DNA of 52,191 bases. It comes from Arthrobacter sp. PsM3 (lineage in GTDB: Bacteria > Actinomycetota > Actinomycetes > Actinomycetales > Micrococcaceae). Within the stretch, counting starts at the first letter, position 1. Each line of letters begins with the position of its first letter. Of the stretch, positions 31,799-40,551 are shown one piece after another. The stretch is from positions 1 through 52,191 of the forward strand of contig NZ_JARUXE010000033.1 in the NCBI RefSeq assembly GCF_030433895.1. The letters are read 5' to 3'. The notes beneath the pieces are model-generated. The model was not told the DNA's origin, searched no databases, and saw only the letters and a program-made list of their open reading frames with translations. The position numbers were made by a program, and so were the translations under genes.

Positions 31799-32590
31799 TC
31801 ACCCCAGTTTATCGCCGCGGGACCCGGCTTGCTGAATTGTGACCGAATGCCAGACAACCCGGCTCCCGTTCCGCTGGACATGCCCTCCGCTGCGGCTCAG
31901 CGATGAGCACATTGGCACTATGTCCAAGTCTGGCGACAGGCGCCGGGCATGTGCTGCGCTGGCTGCGGGGATTGAATCAGGACCGCGGAGCGCCCGGCTT
32001 GGAGGCGGTCCGGAATCCGGCCGGATTTTGGGCCCGGTCCAGTCTGTAGCGCCAGGACGGAAGGTTCTTGCCCGTAGTGTCCTGCGAGGAAGTGAAAGGT
32101 GGTCCTGCCCGAAGCCCAGGCCTGCCAAGAGCCGCCTGGAGGGGAGATTGGGTTCAAACACGCCGGCGAACACTGTTTGTGTTCCGCGTTGTTCGAAAAG
32201 CCAACCGACCAGGGCTCCCGCGGCCTCCCTGCCCAGGCCACGACCATGGTGTGTGGGATGGAGAACATACCCGAGGCTCCCGCTGTCGGAGGGTATTTTG
32301 CCCGGCGCCGGTGGTTCTGCCGAGTTCCACGTCCGGCCGTCACCAATCACCTCGCCCGTTTCGCGGAGTTCAACGGCCCAGCCGAAATTGAACCAATTCG
32401 CTCCGGACGATTCAGCAGCATCGACCAGCTGAAGGAGTCTGGCGAAGTTCTCCTCGGGACTCAGTGGTCCGTGGGACAGGTACTGCGTGGCAATGGGATC
32501 GCCGCGGAACCGAAGGACCGCCGCCGCATCTTCGATTTCCAGCGGACGCAGGACCAGGCGTTCCGTGCAGATTGGAGCCGGAAGGGACAT
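31799..32590 (-). CDS. GNAT family acetyltransferase, apparently frameshifted near the C-terminus
   Basis: The first 165 residues are a clear RimJ/RimL-like N-acetyltransferase: ICTERLVLRPLEIEDAAAVL, WFNFGWAVELRETGEVIGD, the acetyl-CoA loop HHGRGLGREAAGALV and FEPNLPSRRLLAGLGF. After GLGF the open frame continues about 90 residues as Arg/Pro-rich text unlike the family. One frame over, beginning just past that point, GKNLPSWRYRLDRA reads like a GNAT C-terminal strand and stops at 31978. Removing one base restores a protein of about 203 residues, a normal length. The long tail also runs over the likely lysC promoter. It may be inactive or a sequencing error. It starts 17 bases after recR. Confidence 0.7.
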   Translation of the reverse strand: MSLPAPICTERLVLRPLEIEDAAAVLRFRGDPIATQYLSHGPLSPEENFARLLQLVDAAESSGANWFNFGWAVELRETGEVIGDGRTWNSAEPPAPGKIPSDSGSLGYVLHPTHHGRGLGREAAGALVGWLFEQRGTQTVFAGVFEPNLPSRRLLAGLGFGQDHLSLPRRTLRARTFRPGATDWTGPKIRPDSGPPPSRALRGPDSIPAASAAHARRLSPDLDIVPMCSSLSRSGGHVQRNGSRVVWHSVTIQQAGSRGDKLG

Positions 32591-32607
32591 AGCGGGCCAG
32601 GCTCCGT

Positions 32608-33207
32608 TCAGCTCAAGGCGTTGCGGCGGCCCTCGAAGGCCCGGCCGAGGGTGACCTCGTCGGCGTACTCGAGATCGCCTCCCACGGGCAGTCCTGATGC
32701 AAGCCGCGTCACGGCGATGCCAATCGACTTGAGCATGCGCGCCAGGTAGGTCGCCGTGGCCTCGCCCTCCAGATTGGGGTCCGTGGCGAGGATGATTTCC
32801 TGGATGGCGCCGTCGTTGAGCCGGGTGAGGAGCTCGCGGATCCGGAGCTGCTCGGGGCCGATGCCGGCAATGGGGTTGATCGCCCCGCCCAGCACGTGAT
32901 ACCGGCCACGGAATGAGCGGGTGCGTTCGACGGCGAGGACATCCTTGGATTCCTCGACGACGCAGATGATCGACGGGTCCCGGCGGGGATCGCGGCAGAT
33001 GTTGCATAGCTCCTGCTCGGTGACATTGCCGCAGACCGTGCAGAACTTGACCCGTTCCTTGACGGTGGTGATGGCGTCCACGAGTCGTTTCATGTCCTGC
33101 GGGTCGGCCTCAAGGATGTGGAAGGCCAGCCGTTGGGCGGACTTGGGCCCTACTCCGGGAAGGCGTCCGAGCTCGTCAATCAGCTCTTGAACTGCACCTT
33201 CGTACAC
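32608..33207 (-). CDS. recR: Recombination protein RecR
   Basis: Works with RecO (and RecF) to load RecA at gaps. The standard 199 residues contain the helix-hairpin-helix LPGVGPKSAQRLAFHIL, a four-Cys zinc finger (FCTVCGNVTEQELCNICRD) and a Toprim domain (ICVVEESKDVLAVER to EIILATDPNLEGEATATYLA, in parts). The start is GTG with GAGGAC upstream. It lies 51 bases downstream of dnaX, the common dnaX-recR order. Confidence 0.97.
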   Translation of the reverse strand: MYEGAVQELIDELGRLPGVGPKSAQRLAFHILEADPQDMKRLVDAITTVKERVKFCTVCGNVTEQELCNICRDPRRDPSIICVVEESKDVLAVERTRSFRGRYHVLGGAINPIAGIGPEQLRIRELLTRLNDGAIQEIILATDPNLEGEATATYLARMLKSIGIAVTRLASGLPVGGDLEYADEVTLGRAFEGRRNALS

Positions 33208-33258
33208 AATGTCCTCGTTCGTTTGGGGTGGTGCCTGGCGGAGAGCCCGGCGGGACGG

Positions 33259-36200
33259 CTAGAAGCGCGGGGGCAACGGACTTCCGTCCAGGGACCGCTC
33301 TTCGACCAGCTTTCCGCCCAGGATGCGTTCGACGGCGGCCCGTCCGAAGACGCCGGATTCCTCGATCGTTTCGTCATCTGCGCTGGGGATGTCCTGGACA
33401 TAGGTGGTGGTGGCGCCCGCTGCCCGGGCCGGAGCCTTGGCCCGTCCGGCTTCAGCCTCCGGGCTGTTGGACAGCCGCTGGTAGAGGCTTTGCCGGCCCG
33501 CCGGGTTAGGCGCAGCAGACGGTGCTGGGTCCGCCGCCGGCGGGGCCTGTACAGGTGCAGACGGGGCCGCCGGCATGGCGTTTGCCAGTGGGGCGGGCAC
33601 GGCCATCGCCGCGGCATCGGCTGAGGCTGGCGTGGATCGGGCGCCTACCGCCACCAATTCCGCGGTATCTCCCCAGCTATTCGTCGAGGGGGTGACAGGC
33701 TCATAGGCGGCGGAAGGCGACACGGCTGCGGCGTACTGCGGGACCTGGGCCGCCGCAGGTTCGTAGTGCGGAGGTTCAGGCTCAGGCGCGGGATCGGGGC
33801 TTGCCGACTCGTTCGGAGGGTAGGTTCCGACGTTGGAATCCGCGCCGACCGCCCAGATCCCGGGGGACTGCTCGACGGCCCGGGCCCAGGGGTCGTCGGC
33901 GGTATCCGGCGCCTCGGGGGCGGGAGCGTGGGCCGGTGACGTGCGGGATGCAGCGCCGGACCGCACCGAAGCGGAAGCTTTCTTGCGCGTTGGCGCGGGC
34001 GCGGCGGCTGGCTGGGCTGCCTGTGCCACGGCGGGTTCAGAGGGGTCCCAGTCCATGGGCGGTTCCTCGTCCAGCGATGGAGCATCCTCGTCGCGCGGGG
34101 GACCCCAGTCGTCGTCGGGGTAGGCGTAAGACCCGGCAGGCTCCGGGGACGAGTTTTGCTGTTCGCTTGCGGCTGCCGGCGCGGGGGCATGCGGGGCCTC
34201 GGGGGCAGCGGCTGCCTGCACCGGTGAGGGGGCGGCGGGAACTGGAACTGATGGCTGGGCCGCAGGGGCCGGCGTTTCGGAGGCGTGGGCCGCAGGGGCC
34301 GGCGTGACGGGGGCGTGGGCCGCAGGGGCCAGAGTGACGGGGGAGGTTGCCCGGGCCGGAGCGGCCGGGGCGGGTTCGGTGTGAGTTGGTTCCGTTGGCG
34401 CCGGCCCGGCCTGGGGTGCGGCGGCCGGGGGCAGGCCCCAGTCAGCGTCGGTGGACGTGGCCGGGACGTCCCGGCTAACGGGTGCTTTTGGGTTTGGCTC
34501 AGAGCTCGCTGCGCTGTTGCTTCCGCTGGCCACGGCGTTGATCTGGCATTCGATGCCGATGGTCTTGTGGATCGCCTGGCGCAGGTTTTCGGAGTGATCC
34601 GCCCGGCCGAAAGCTCCTGCCAGCCCGGAAGTGGTGAACGCGAGTGTCAGGACATGGTCTTCGAAGTGGCCCACCTGGGCATTCGGTTCGACCAAGGCCC
34701 AGGTGCTGCGCTTGATTTTGCTCAGCGTCTGCAGGATCTCCGGCCAGGCCCGGCGGAGGACCTCGACATCCGGGCCTGATCCGGCGGCCCGCGCCGCCGC
34801 GGGCGCAGCAAGAGGTGCCGGGGCCGGCTGGTTCTGGACCGGAGCGGACGCGGCCGGCTGGTTCTGAACCGGCGCGGACGGCGCCGGTCCGGAAGGAACC
34901 GGGGCAGGCGGCGCAGTGACTTCCGGTGCCGGCCGTGCCGGCACGGATACGCGGGATTCCGGGGTTTTCCCGGAAGCACTGCTGGCCGTGGCGGGTTCGC
35001 CAACCGGCCAGTCGCCGGTGCTGACACGTGGCGCGGTGAGTGTTTCCCTGGCCGGTTCGGTGTCGCGCCCGGCCGCCACGGCGGCCGCGGGGGATGCCGT
35101 CGCGAGTGCGACAACGGGAGCTGCCACTACAGGAACCGGAGTCATCGGCGCGGGGGCAGCCGGTTCGGGAGCGGCCGTGACCGCAGGTGTCGGAACAGCC
35201 GGCGGCGCGGGCGCCGCGGCGGGAGTCCCGACGTCGTTCCCGGCGTAGTTCAGGCGGCGTTCCACCCGGTCGATCCGGGCGGCGATACCGCGCTCGGTCT
35301 GTTCGGAGGAAGGCAGCAGGATCCGGGCGCACAGCAGTTCCAGGTGCAGCCGCGGCGAGGTGGCGCCGGTCATCTCGGTCAGCGCGGTGTTGGTAACGTC
35401 CGCCGCCCGGGACAGCTCGGCCGCGCCCAGGTTGTGGGCCTGGTTCTGCAGTCGCGCGATCTGGTCCGAGGGCATGCCGCGGAGGATTGACTGAGCGCTC
35501 TCCGGCATGGCCTGGACGATGATGAGGTCGCGGAAGCGCTCCAGCAGGTCCTCCACGAAGCGGCGCGGGTCATGCCCGGTCTGGATGACGCGGTCCACGG
35601 CGCGGAACACCGTGGCGGCGTCGGACGCAGCCACGGCCTCCACGACGTCGTCGAGCAGGGAAGCGTGGGTGTAGCCCAGCAGTGCGACGGCCAGTTCGTA
35701 ATCCAGGCCCGCCGGGCCGGCGCCGGCCATGAGCTGGTCCAGCACGGACAGCGAGTCCCGCACAGACCCACCTCCGGCGCGGATGACGAGCGAGAGCACA
35801 CCGGGCGCCACAGGGACGTTTTCCTGGGTGCAGAGCAGTTCGAGATACGCCATGAGCGGCTCCGGCGGGACAAGCCGGAACGGGTAGTGGTGCGTACGGG
35901 AGCGGATGGTGCCGATGACCTTGTCCGGCTCCGTGGTGGCGAAGATGAACTTGATGTGTTCCGGCGGCTCTTCGACAATCTTGAGCAGCGCATTGAAGCC
36001 GGCGGACGTGACCATGTGGGCTTCGTCGATGATGAAGATCTTATAGCGGTCCCGCACGGGGGCGTAGGTGGCCCGTTCGCGCAGGTCGCGGGCGTCGTCC
36101 ACGCCGCCGTGGCTGGCGGCGTCAATCTCGATCACGTCGAGTGAACCGGAACCGCCGCGGGCGAGTTCGACGCAGCTGGGGCACGTGCCGCAGGGGGTGT

Positions 36201-36411
36201 CCGTGGGGCCCGCGGCGCAGTTCAGGCAGCGGGCCAGGATGCGGGCGGAAGTGGTTTTTCCGCAGCCGCGGGGGCCGGAGAAAAGGTATGCGTGGTTGAC
36301 GCGGTTCTTGCGCAACGCCGTCATCAGCGGCTCGGTGACGTGTTCCTGCCCGATAACGTCGGCGAACGAATCAGGGCGGTATCGACGGTATAGAGCGGTA
36401 GTAACAGTCAC
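33259..36411 (-). CDS. dnaX: DNA polymerase III subunits gamma and tau
   Basis: Clamp-loader ATPase of the replicative polymerase. The first 370 residues are canonical: ALYRRYRPDSFADVIGQEHV, Walker A FSGPRGCGKTTSARILA, a four-Cys zinc module (CLNC...CGTCPSC), Walker B IFIIDEAHMV, the sensor FATTEPDKVIGTIRSR and the arginine-rich lid. The protein is 1,050 residues, much longer than typical, because two Ala/Pro-rich low-complexity regions surround a conserved domain near WPEILQTLSKIKRSTWALVE. Thirty-base repeats encode part of this (34255-34344). No A-rich slippery site for a gamma form was seen. SRP RNA lies just upstream. Confidence 0.96.
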   Translation of the reverse strand: MTVTTALYRRYRPDSFADVIGQEHVTEPLMTALRKNRVNHAYLFSGPRGCGKTTSARILARCLNCAAGPTDTPCGTCPSCVELARGGSGSLDVIEIDAASHGGVDDARDLRERATYAPVRDRYKIFIIDEAHMVTSAGFNALLKIVEEPPEHIKFIFATTEPDKVIGTIRSRTHHYPFRLVPPEPLMAYLELLCTQENVPVAPGVLSLVIRAGGGSVRDSLSVLDQLMAGAGPAGLDYELAVALLGYTHASLLDDVVEAVAASDAATVFRAVDRVIQTGHDPRRFVEDLLERFRDLIIVQAMPESAQSILRGMPSDQIARLQNQAHNLGAAELSRAADVTNTALTEMTGATSPRLHLELLCARILLPSSEQTERGIAARIDRVERRLNYAGNDVGTPAAAPAPPAVPTPAVTAAPEPAAPAPMTPVPVVAAPVVALATASPAAAVAAGRDTEPARETLTAPRVSTGDWPVGEPATASSASGKTPESRVSVPARPAPEVTAPPAPVPSGPAPSAPVQNQPAASAPVQNQPAPAPLAAPAAARAAGSGPDVEVLRRAWPEILQTLSKIKRSTWALVEPNAQVGHFEDHVLTLAFTTSGLAGAFGRADHSENLRQAIHKTIGIECQINAVASGSNSAASSEPNPKAPVSRDVPATSTDADWGLPPAAAPQAGPAPTEPTHTEPAPAAPARATSPVTLAPAAHAPVTPAPAAHASETPAPAAQPSVPVPAAPSPVQAAAAPEAPHAPAPAAASEQQNSSPEPAGSYAYPDDDWGPPRDEDAPSLDEEPPMDWDPSEPAVAQAAQPAAAPAPTRKKASASVRSGAASRTSPAHAPAPEAPDTADDPWARAVEQSPGIWAVGADSNVGTYPPNESASPDPAPEPEPPHYEPAAAQVPQYAAAVSPSAAYEPVTPSTNSWGDTAELVAVGARSTPASADAAAMAVPAPLANAMPAAPSAPVQAPPAADPAPSAAPNPAGRQSLYQRLSNSPEAEAGRAKAPARAAGATTTYVQDIPSADDETIEESGVFGRAAVERILGGKLVEERSLDGSPLPPRF
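34255..34344. repeat. 30-bp tandem repeat inside dnaX
   Basis: CGCAGGGGCC recurs at 34261, 34291 and 34321 with similar flanks, encoding an Ala/Pro-rich TPAPAAHA-type repeat in the linker of DnaX. Another 30-bp pair lies near 34822-34880 (QNQPA repeats). Confidence 0.7.
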
Positions 36412-36444
36412 AGATAAACCCTACCAATCGGCACAGACATAAAA

Positions 36445-36533
36445 GACCCCTCATGCACCCGCCAGAGCCCATTTACCCTTGCTACCTTCCGGTCCTGGGG
36501 GAGTTCAACAGGATGACGCCACATGAGGGGCCG
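36445..36533 (-). ncRNA. ffs: Signal recognition particle RNA, small bacterial type
   Basis: On the minus strand, GGCCCCTCATGTGG pairs with the 3' GGGTGCATGAGGGGTC to form the long hairpin. The apical domain has the invariant CAGGACCGGAAGGTAGCAAG with its GGAA tetraloop, which binds Ffh. A -10 box TAAACT (36540-36545, minus) sits just before the expected 5' end. The location upstream of dnaX is common in bacteria. Exact ends are uncertain by a few bases. Confidence 0.94.
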
Positions 36534-36703
36534 TCAGCAAGTTTACCCGACGTTTGAGTGTGCCCCGAATCGTGCACCGGGGGCCCGGGAAATCCCGGAG
36601 GACATGCCCAATTTTCGGGCGACGGAGTGGGCACAATGGGCCTCTGTCCACTCGCCGCGGCCGGGGTAGGGCATGTCCGGGAGGTCGGGGGCGAAGGGGT
36701 CAA

Positions 36704-36733
36704 TTGGGCGATGCCGGGAAGTTCAGGTATTCT
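36704..36733 (+). promoter_or_regulatory. Promoter of tRNA-Ser
   Basis: TTGGGC at 36704-36709 and TATTCT at 36728-36733 with an 18-base spacer, about 30 bases ahead of the mature tRNA 5' end. The rest of 36546-36703 shows no other feature. Confidence 0.6.
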
Positions 36734-36761
36734 AGTATCTGCTTTTGATTCAGAAGCTACT

Positions 36762-36846
36762 GGAGAATTCGCCTAGCGGCCTATGGCGCACGCCTGGAAC
36801 GCGTGTTGGGTTAACGCCCTCGGGGGTTCAAATCCCCCATTCTCCG
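36762..36846 (+). tRNA. tRNA-Ser (anticodon GGA)
   Basis: An 85-base class II tRNA. Acceptor arm GGAGAAT/ATTCTCC with discriminator G, D-arm GCCTAGCGGCCTATGGC, anticodon stem CACGC/GCGTG with loop CTGGAAC giving anticodon GGA at 36796-36798, a long variable arm, and T-arm GGGGG TTCAAAT CCCCC. CCA is not encoded. It reads UCC and UCU serine codons. Confidence 0.97.
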
Positions 36847-36851
36847 CGTTT

Positions 36852-36880
36852 GGCCCCGGTCCTCGGACCGGGGCCTTTTT
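36852..36880 (+). terminator. Rho-independent terminator of tRNA-Ser
   Basis: An 11-bp perfect stem (36852-36862 with 36865-36875) followed directly by five T residues, six bases after the tRNA. Confidence 0.92.
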
Positions 36881-36947
36881 GCATCCCGGGCAATCCCTGC
36901 GCGGTCCGAACCCGGGTTGGCCGCCGCGCCCGTCCAATCCTCAGCCC

Positions 36948-37859
36948 TCAGGCCTCATAACCCAGCCTGCGGAGCCGGTCCCGTGCGGCCTGCTCGCTGG
37001 GGCCCACCCGGCCCAGGGCAAGGTGGATGACGCCGAGTGTCACCTTCGTGGCCAGCCGCACCGGCAGCGGGACTGGGCCAAGCCGGGCGGTGCGGAGGCC
37101 CAGCAGCTCACGGTATTTGGGTTCGAGACTCGCCACCGCCGCCGCGAACAGCACCCGGTACCCCGGCCTCAGAGCTGGGTGGAGCGGCGCATTGCGGATG
37201 AACGCCACCGTCTCGGCGACCCTTTCGTCGGACCGCAGCTCCCCGGCGTCGTACCAGTGGTCCAGCTGCCGGCGCATGGCCTCCTCGCTGAGCGGCGGGG
37301 ACTCCACCCCCATCAGCTCCCCGGCCTGCGCCCACTCACGCACGTAGGCATCGGGTCCGCCCGGGATCGGCCTCCCCCAGATCTTGTGCGCCGAAAGGAA
37401 GGCATCGGTGAAGGCGATATGCACCCAGCGGAGCAGTTCCGGATCATTGGCCGTATAGCTCCGGGCGACGCCGTGCCCGTCCACGTAGTCCCCCCGCACT
37501 GGTTCGTGGAGCCGCAGCACCCAGTCGGAGGCTGAGCGGGCCGCGGCGGTTGAACCGTAGGAAACCGTGAAGATCCAGCGGATCGTATTGGCTAGTCGTG
37601 CGAGCGGATCATCCCGGTAATTTGAATGATCCTGCACTCCTGCCAATGCGGCTGGGTGGAGAGCCTGCATCAGCAGCGCTCGAATACCTGCAACGATGGT
37701 TGGCATTCCCCCGTGAACAGCCCAGACTGCTGAATTGGCGGGGAAAAAGCCTGCGTCGTCCCCTTCGGCAAGATCGAGCTGCCACTGCGGCGTCCGCTTC
37801 GCTCCGTTGCTGAAGGTTCCAACTAGAAGTGACTTCATAGGTCCGAAAACTTTGATCAC
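36948..37859 (-). CDS. MpaB-family (DUF2236) oxygenase-like protein
   Basis: A 303-residue helical protein of the MpaB/DUF2236 family, some of which are heme or metal oxygenases; the substrate here is unknown. Conserved segments are NSAVWAVHGGMPTIVAGIRA, LLMQALHPAALAGVQDHSNY, LARLANTIRWIFTVSYGST, ELLRWVHIAFTDAFL and RNAPLHPALRPGYRVLF. The start is GTG with AGGAG about ten bases upstream; an ATG seven codons later is an alternative. A decayed fragment resembling its N-terminus lies just upstream on the same strand (37908-38286). Confidence 0.86.
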   Translation of the reverse strand: MIKVFGPMKSLLVGTFSNGAKRTPQWQLDLAEGDDAGFFPANSAVWAVHGGMPTIVAGIRALLMQALHPAALAGVQDHSNYRDDPLARLANTIRWIFTVSYGSTAAARSASDWVLRLHEPVRGDYVDGHGVARSYTANDPELLRWVHIAFTDAFLSAHKIWGRPIPGGPDAYVREWAQAGELMGVESPPLSEEAMRRQLDHWYDAGELRSDERVAETVAFIRNAPLHPALRPGYRVLFAAAVASLEPKYRELLGLRTARLGPVPLPVRLATKVTLGVIHLALGRVGPSEQAARDRLRRLGYEA

Positions 37860-37907
37860 CGCGTTTGTTCTCCTGTGGACAAAATAGGTGCCTGAGCTAA
37901 TCCCGAG

Positions 37908-38286
37908 CTACGCATCACCCGATTCATGCTGACCTTCGAGGTAACGGTAGACGCTCTGGCGCGAAACACCCATTAGTTTTTGCGATACTCGGGACGGTCG
38001 TCTTGGCGTCGTAGAGGGCATTATGCTGCTCAGCCTGTCCGGCGGTTAGGGACGGCTTCATGACGCCAACGCGAGCCCTTGTACGAGCTGCTGCGAGACC
38101 CTTCTGAGTCCTCCCCAGCACGATCGTCGGCATGTCCCCAAGGACGGCCCGGACGCCTGAACCTGGCAGGTGGTAGGCAGGATAGTCGCCGTCCGCCAAC
38201 CGCGGCACCCAGTCCGGCACGGCCTCATGGGTCCCAGTGACCCTCTGTTTGGGTTCGGCCTGCCGTTCCGTGAGGAGGTTGCGCAT
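37908..38286 (-). pseudogene. Chimeric pseudogene: MpaB-like N-terminus joined to a resolvase C-terminus, frameshifted
   Basis: The first half reads MRNLLTERQ then WVPRLADGDYPAYHLPGSGV and AVLGDMPTIV, which aligns without gaps over 31 residues with the N-terminal segment of the neighbouring MpaB protein at about half identity. It then changes to GRTQKGLAAARTRARVGVMK, SLTAGQAEQHNALYDAKTTV and PSIAK, the typical C-terminal end of a serine resolvase/invertase. Within the HTH a run of five A (37977-37981) breaks the frame; with four, the text continues LMGVSRQSVYRYLEGQHESG to a stop at 37908. The resolvase catalytic domain is missing. Probably a relic of a mobile element insertion. Confidence 0.72.
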
Positions 38287-38468
38287 ACCCCATTCTCGCC
38301 CACCGCTGCTGCGCCCCGATACTTGGCCCAATACTTAGGACTACTGGGCCACCACTTGAGTTCGAAAGGGGGTAGTTTTCACCGTTCCCACGGCCATCCG
38401 ATTGTGGTCCCATAAGAACGTGAGTCCGCGATATTGGGGACTGGCTAACAGAATTCGGGAGTCACATC

Positions 38469-39956
38469 GTGGGAAAACACTGGGGAAACTCATCGAGTGA
38501 GAAGGCCATCAGGGCGCGAGTCATCGCGGTGCGCTGTTTGTCGGGCGGCTTTTGCCTCTCACTGGCGGTCCTGACGTTTGGGGTTCAGGGCCTGTCGGGC
38601 AACGGCGCCGCAGTTTTGCCTTCCCCGCCACCGGCCTCCGGCGTTGTCGGGCCCGGCATCTTGAATCCGGGCACCGCGGACTCCCGCCCCGTCCCAGGCG
38701 CCGATGCATCCTCAACGGCGGCGTTCACTGCGGACGCCCTGGCCCTGGTCGCCTACAGCCGGTCACCGGTCGAGACGACCTCAAAGGACGGCGTCCCCGG
38801 GGAGCTCAATGTGGCATCAGCCGGGCTGAAGCGGCCGGCAGAAGGCTTCCTCATGGCACCCCTGGAATCCATTCAGGAGACTTCGCCCTTCGGACTGCGG
38901 ACCAGCCCCATCTCCGGGTCCGCTGGCGAATTCCACTGGGGCCAGGACTATGCCGCAGCCTGCGGCACCCGGGTCTATGCTGCCGATGCCGGAGTCGTGC
39001 GGGCCGTCGGCTGGCACCCGTGGGGTGGCGGAAACCGTGTGGAAATCGACCACGGCAACGGGCTCATCACTACCTACAACCACCTTGAGGGGATCGCCGT
39101 CAAGAAGGGCGACTCCGTGCGCGTCGGTGAGGTTATTGCTCGGGTGGGGACGACAGGATCCTCCACCGGCTGCCACCTGCACTTTGAGACCATCCTGAAC
39201 GGCATCCACAAGAACCCGCACGACTGGATCCTTCTTCCGATCAGCCAGACGGACCAGCTCGGCGCCCTCGAAATGACCAGTTATGCGCCCGACGCCGGCA
39301 GTCCATCTAACGCCACCCTTGGCTGGGCCATCCCGGTGTCCGATAACGGGAAGCACGTAGTCACTGGCGGCGTGCAGGAAACGCTCATCCCAACCCTGCC
39401 GGGAACTGCCAACTCCTCCGCCGCCGCGCCGGCCTCGCCGACTCCGTCCATCTGGGACGCGCTGTCGCCCACCAAGACGATGTCCGATACCCCAACGCTG
39501 GAACCCAGCCCGTCGCCGAGCGGGACAGGCGGTGCCACTACAGCGGGGGGCTCACAGACTCCGGGCGGCACACCCGCCCCCAGCGACCCCCCGCCTCCGT
39601 CGGACCCCGGCACCCCGGCAACGCCGCCTGCAGCTTCGCCGACGCCTGAGCCCACCACGCCGCCTGCAGCTTCGCCGACGCCGGAACCCACCACGCCGCC
39701 TGCAGCTTCGCCGACGCCGGAGCCCACCACGCCGGCCCCGCCGGCGGTTGTGGCGCCTGTGCCGTCCGCCCCTGCGCCCCCGGTCGTCGCGCCGGCCCCG
39801 CCGGCGGTTGTGGCGCCTGTGCCGTCCGCCCCTGCGCCCCCGGTCGTCGCGCCGGCCCCGCCGCCGCAGCCCACTTCAGCACCTGCCGCGCCCGCGCCCC
39901 CGGCGTCCATTGAGCCGCCGGCGACCACGGACCCGTCGCTGGCTCCCACCCCGTAG
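38469..39956 (+). CDS. Exported M23 family metallopeptidase with Pro-rich repeat tail
   Basis: A 495-residue cell-wall hydrolase or wall-associated protein. An N-terminal hydrophobic segment (CLSGGFCLSLAVLTFGVQGL) should direct export. The LytM/M23 domain runs from about 130 to 260: ETSPFGLRTSPISG, the zinc ligands in FHWGQDYAAACG, VEIDHGNGLITTYNHLEG and CHLHFE. The C-terminal 150 residues are low complexity: three TPPAASPTPEPT units and two APPAVVAPVPSAPAPPVVAP units. The start is GTG with CGGGAG seven to eight bases upstream. It probably acts on peptidoglycan cross-bridges, but inactive M23 regulators also exist. Confidence 0.9.
   Translation: MGKHWGNSSSEKAIRARVIAVRCLSGGFCLSLAVLTFGVQGLSGNGAAVLPSPPPASGVVGPGILNPGTADSRPVPGADASSTAAFTADALALVAYSRSPVETTSKDGVPGELNVASAGLKRPAEGFLMAPLESIQETSPFGLRTSPISGSAGEFHWGQDYAAACGTRVYAADAGVVRAVGWHPWGGGNRVEIDHGNGLITTYNHLEGIAVKKGDSVRVGEVIARVGTTGSSTGCHLHFETILNGIHKNPHDWILLPISQTDQLGALEMTSYAPDAGSPSNATLGWAIPVSDNGKHVVTGGVQETLIPTLPGTANSSAAAPASPTPSIWDALSPTKTMSDTPTLEPSPSPSGTGGATTAGGSQTPGGTPAPSDPPPPSDPGTPATPPAASPTPEPTTPPAASPTPEPTTPPAASPTPEPTTPAPPAVVAPVPSAPAPPVVAPAPPAVVAPVPSAPAPPVVAPAPPPQPTSAPAAPAPPASIEPPATTDPSLAPTP
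39625..39735. repeat. 36-bp tandem repeat in the M23 gene
   Basis: Three near-identical 36-base units encode TPPAASPTPEPT. They differ by only one or two bases, which suggests recent slippage or recombination. Confidence 0.75.
39730..39860. repeat. 60-bp tandem repeat in the M23 gene
   Basis: Two exact 60-base copies (first near 39730-39789, second 39790-39849) encode the Ala/Pro/Val tail unit, followed by a partial third. Confidence 0.85.
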
Positions 39957-40065
39957 ACGGCACTAACCAATACCCGCACGCGTTGGTATCGAATGACGGT
40001 CGTGACCAATTCCGGGACACCGCTCCGGACACGATCTTCATTACCGACTTGCGAGGAACTCTCCG

Positions 40066-40551
40066 ATGACCGCTCTGCACAGTATTCCGCTTACCCTCAT
40101 CGACGGCACGGACACCGACTTTGGCCGCTTCAAGGGGGAGGTTGTGCTGGTGGTCAATGTGGCTTCGCAGTGCGGATTTACGCCGCAGTACGCGGGACTC
40201 GAAGCACTGCACAACAAATTCCGCGAGCAGGGCTTCGAGGTGCTCGGTGTTCCCTGCAACCAGTTTGCAGGCCAGGAACCCGCCGCCGACGCCGAAATTG
40301 CTGAATTCTGCGAACGGAACTTCGGCGTGACCTTCCCGCTCACCGCCAAAGCCGACGTCCGCGGCAGGAACCAGCACCCGCTCTACGCCGAGCTCACCAA
40401 ATTCAAGAACGGCATTCTGCCGGGACTGGTGAAGTGGAATTTCGAGAAGTTCCTGGTGAACCGCGACGGCGACGTGGTGGCCCGTTTCGCCCCCACCGTG
40501 GAGCCGGATTCACCGGAGATTATTGAAGCTGTCCAGTCCGCCCTTAGCTGA
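40066..40551 (+). CDS. Glutathione peroxidase family thiol peroxidase
   Basis: A 161-residue GPx-fold peroxidase reducing hydrogen and organic peroxides. The peroxidatic Cys (not selenocysteine) is at residue 36 in NVASQCGFTPQY. VLGVPCNQFAGQEP has the second Cys and the Gln, and VKWNFEKFL the Trp-Asn of the catalytic tetrad. Actinobacteria lack glutathione, so thioredoxin or mycothiol is the likely reductant (established for bacterial homologues, inferred here). ATG follows a GAGGA site. It is transcribed alone. Confidence 0.93.
   Translation: MTALHSIPLTLIDGTDTDFGRFKGEVVLVVNVASQCGFTPQYAGLEALHNKFREQGFEVLGVPCNQFAGQEPAADAEIAEFCERNFGVTFPLTAKADVRGRNQHPLYAELTKFKNGILPGLVKWNFEKFLVNRDGDVVARFAPTVEPDSPEIIEAVQSALS

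Noticed and set aside
31799..32060. The Arg/Pro-rich C-terminus of the GNAT protein as a fused domain.
   Set aside because: No domain is recognisable, the composition is that of an off-frame translation, and a normal end lies one frame over.
33259..36411. A programmed frameshift producing the short gamma form of DnaX.
   Set aside because: No A-rich slippery heptamer followed by a hairpin was found in the coding strand.
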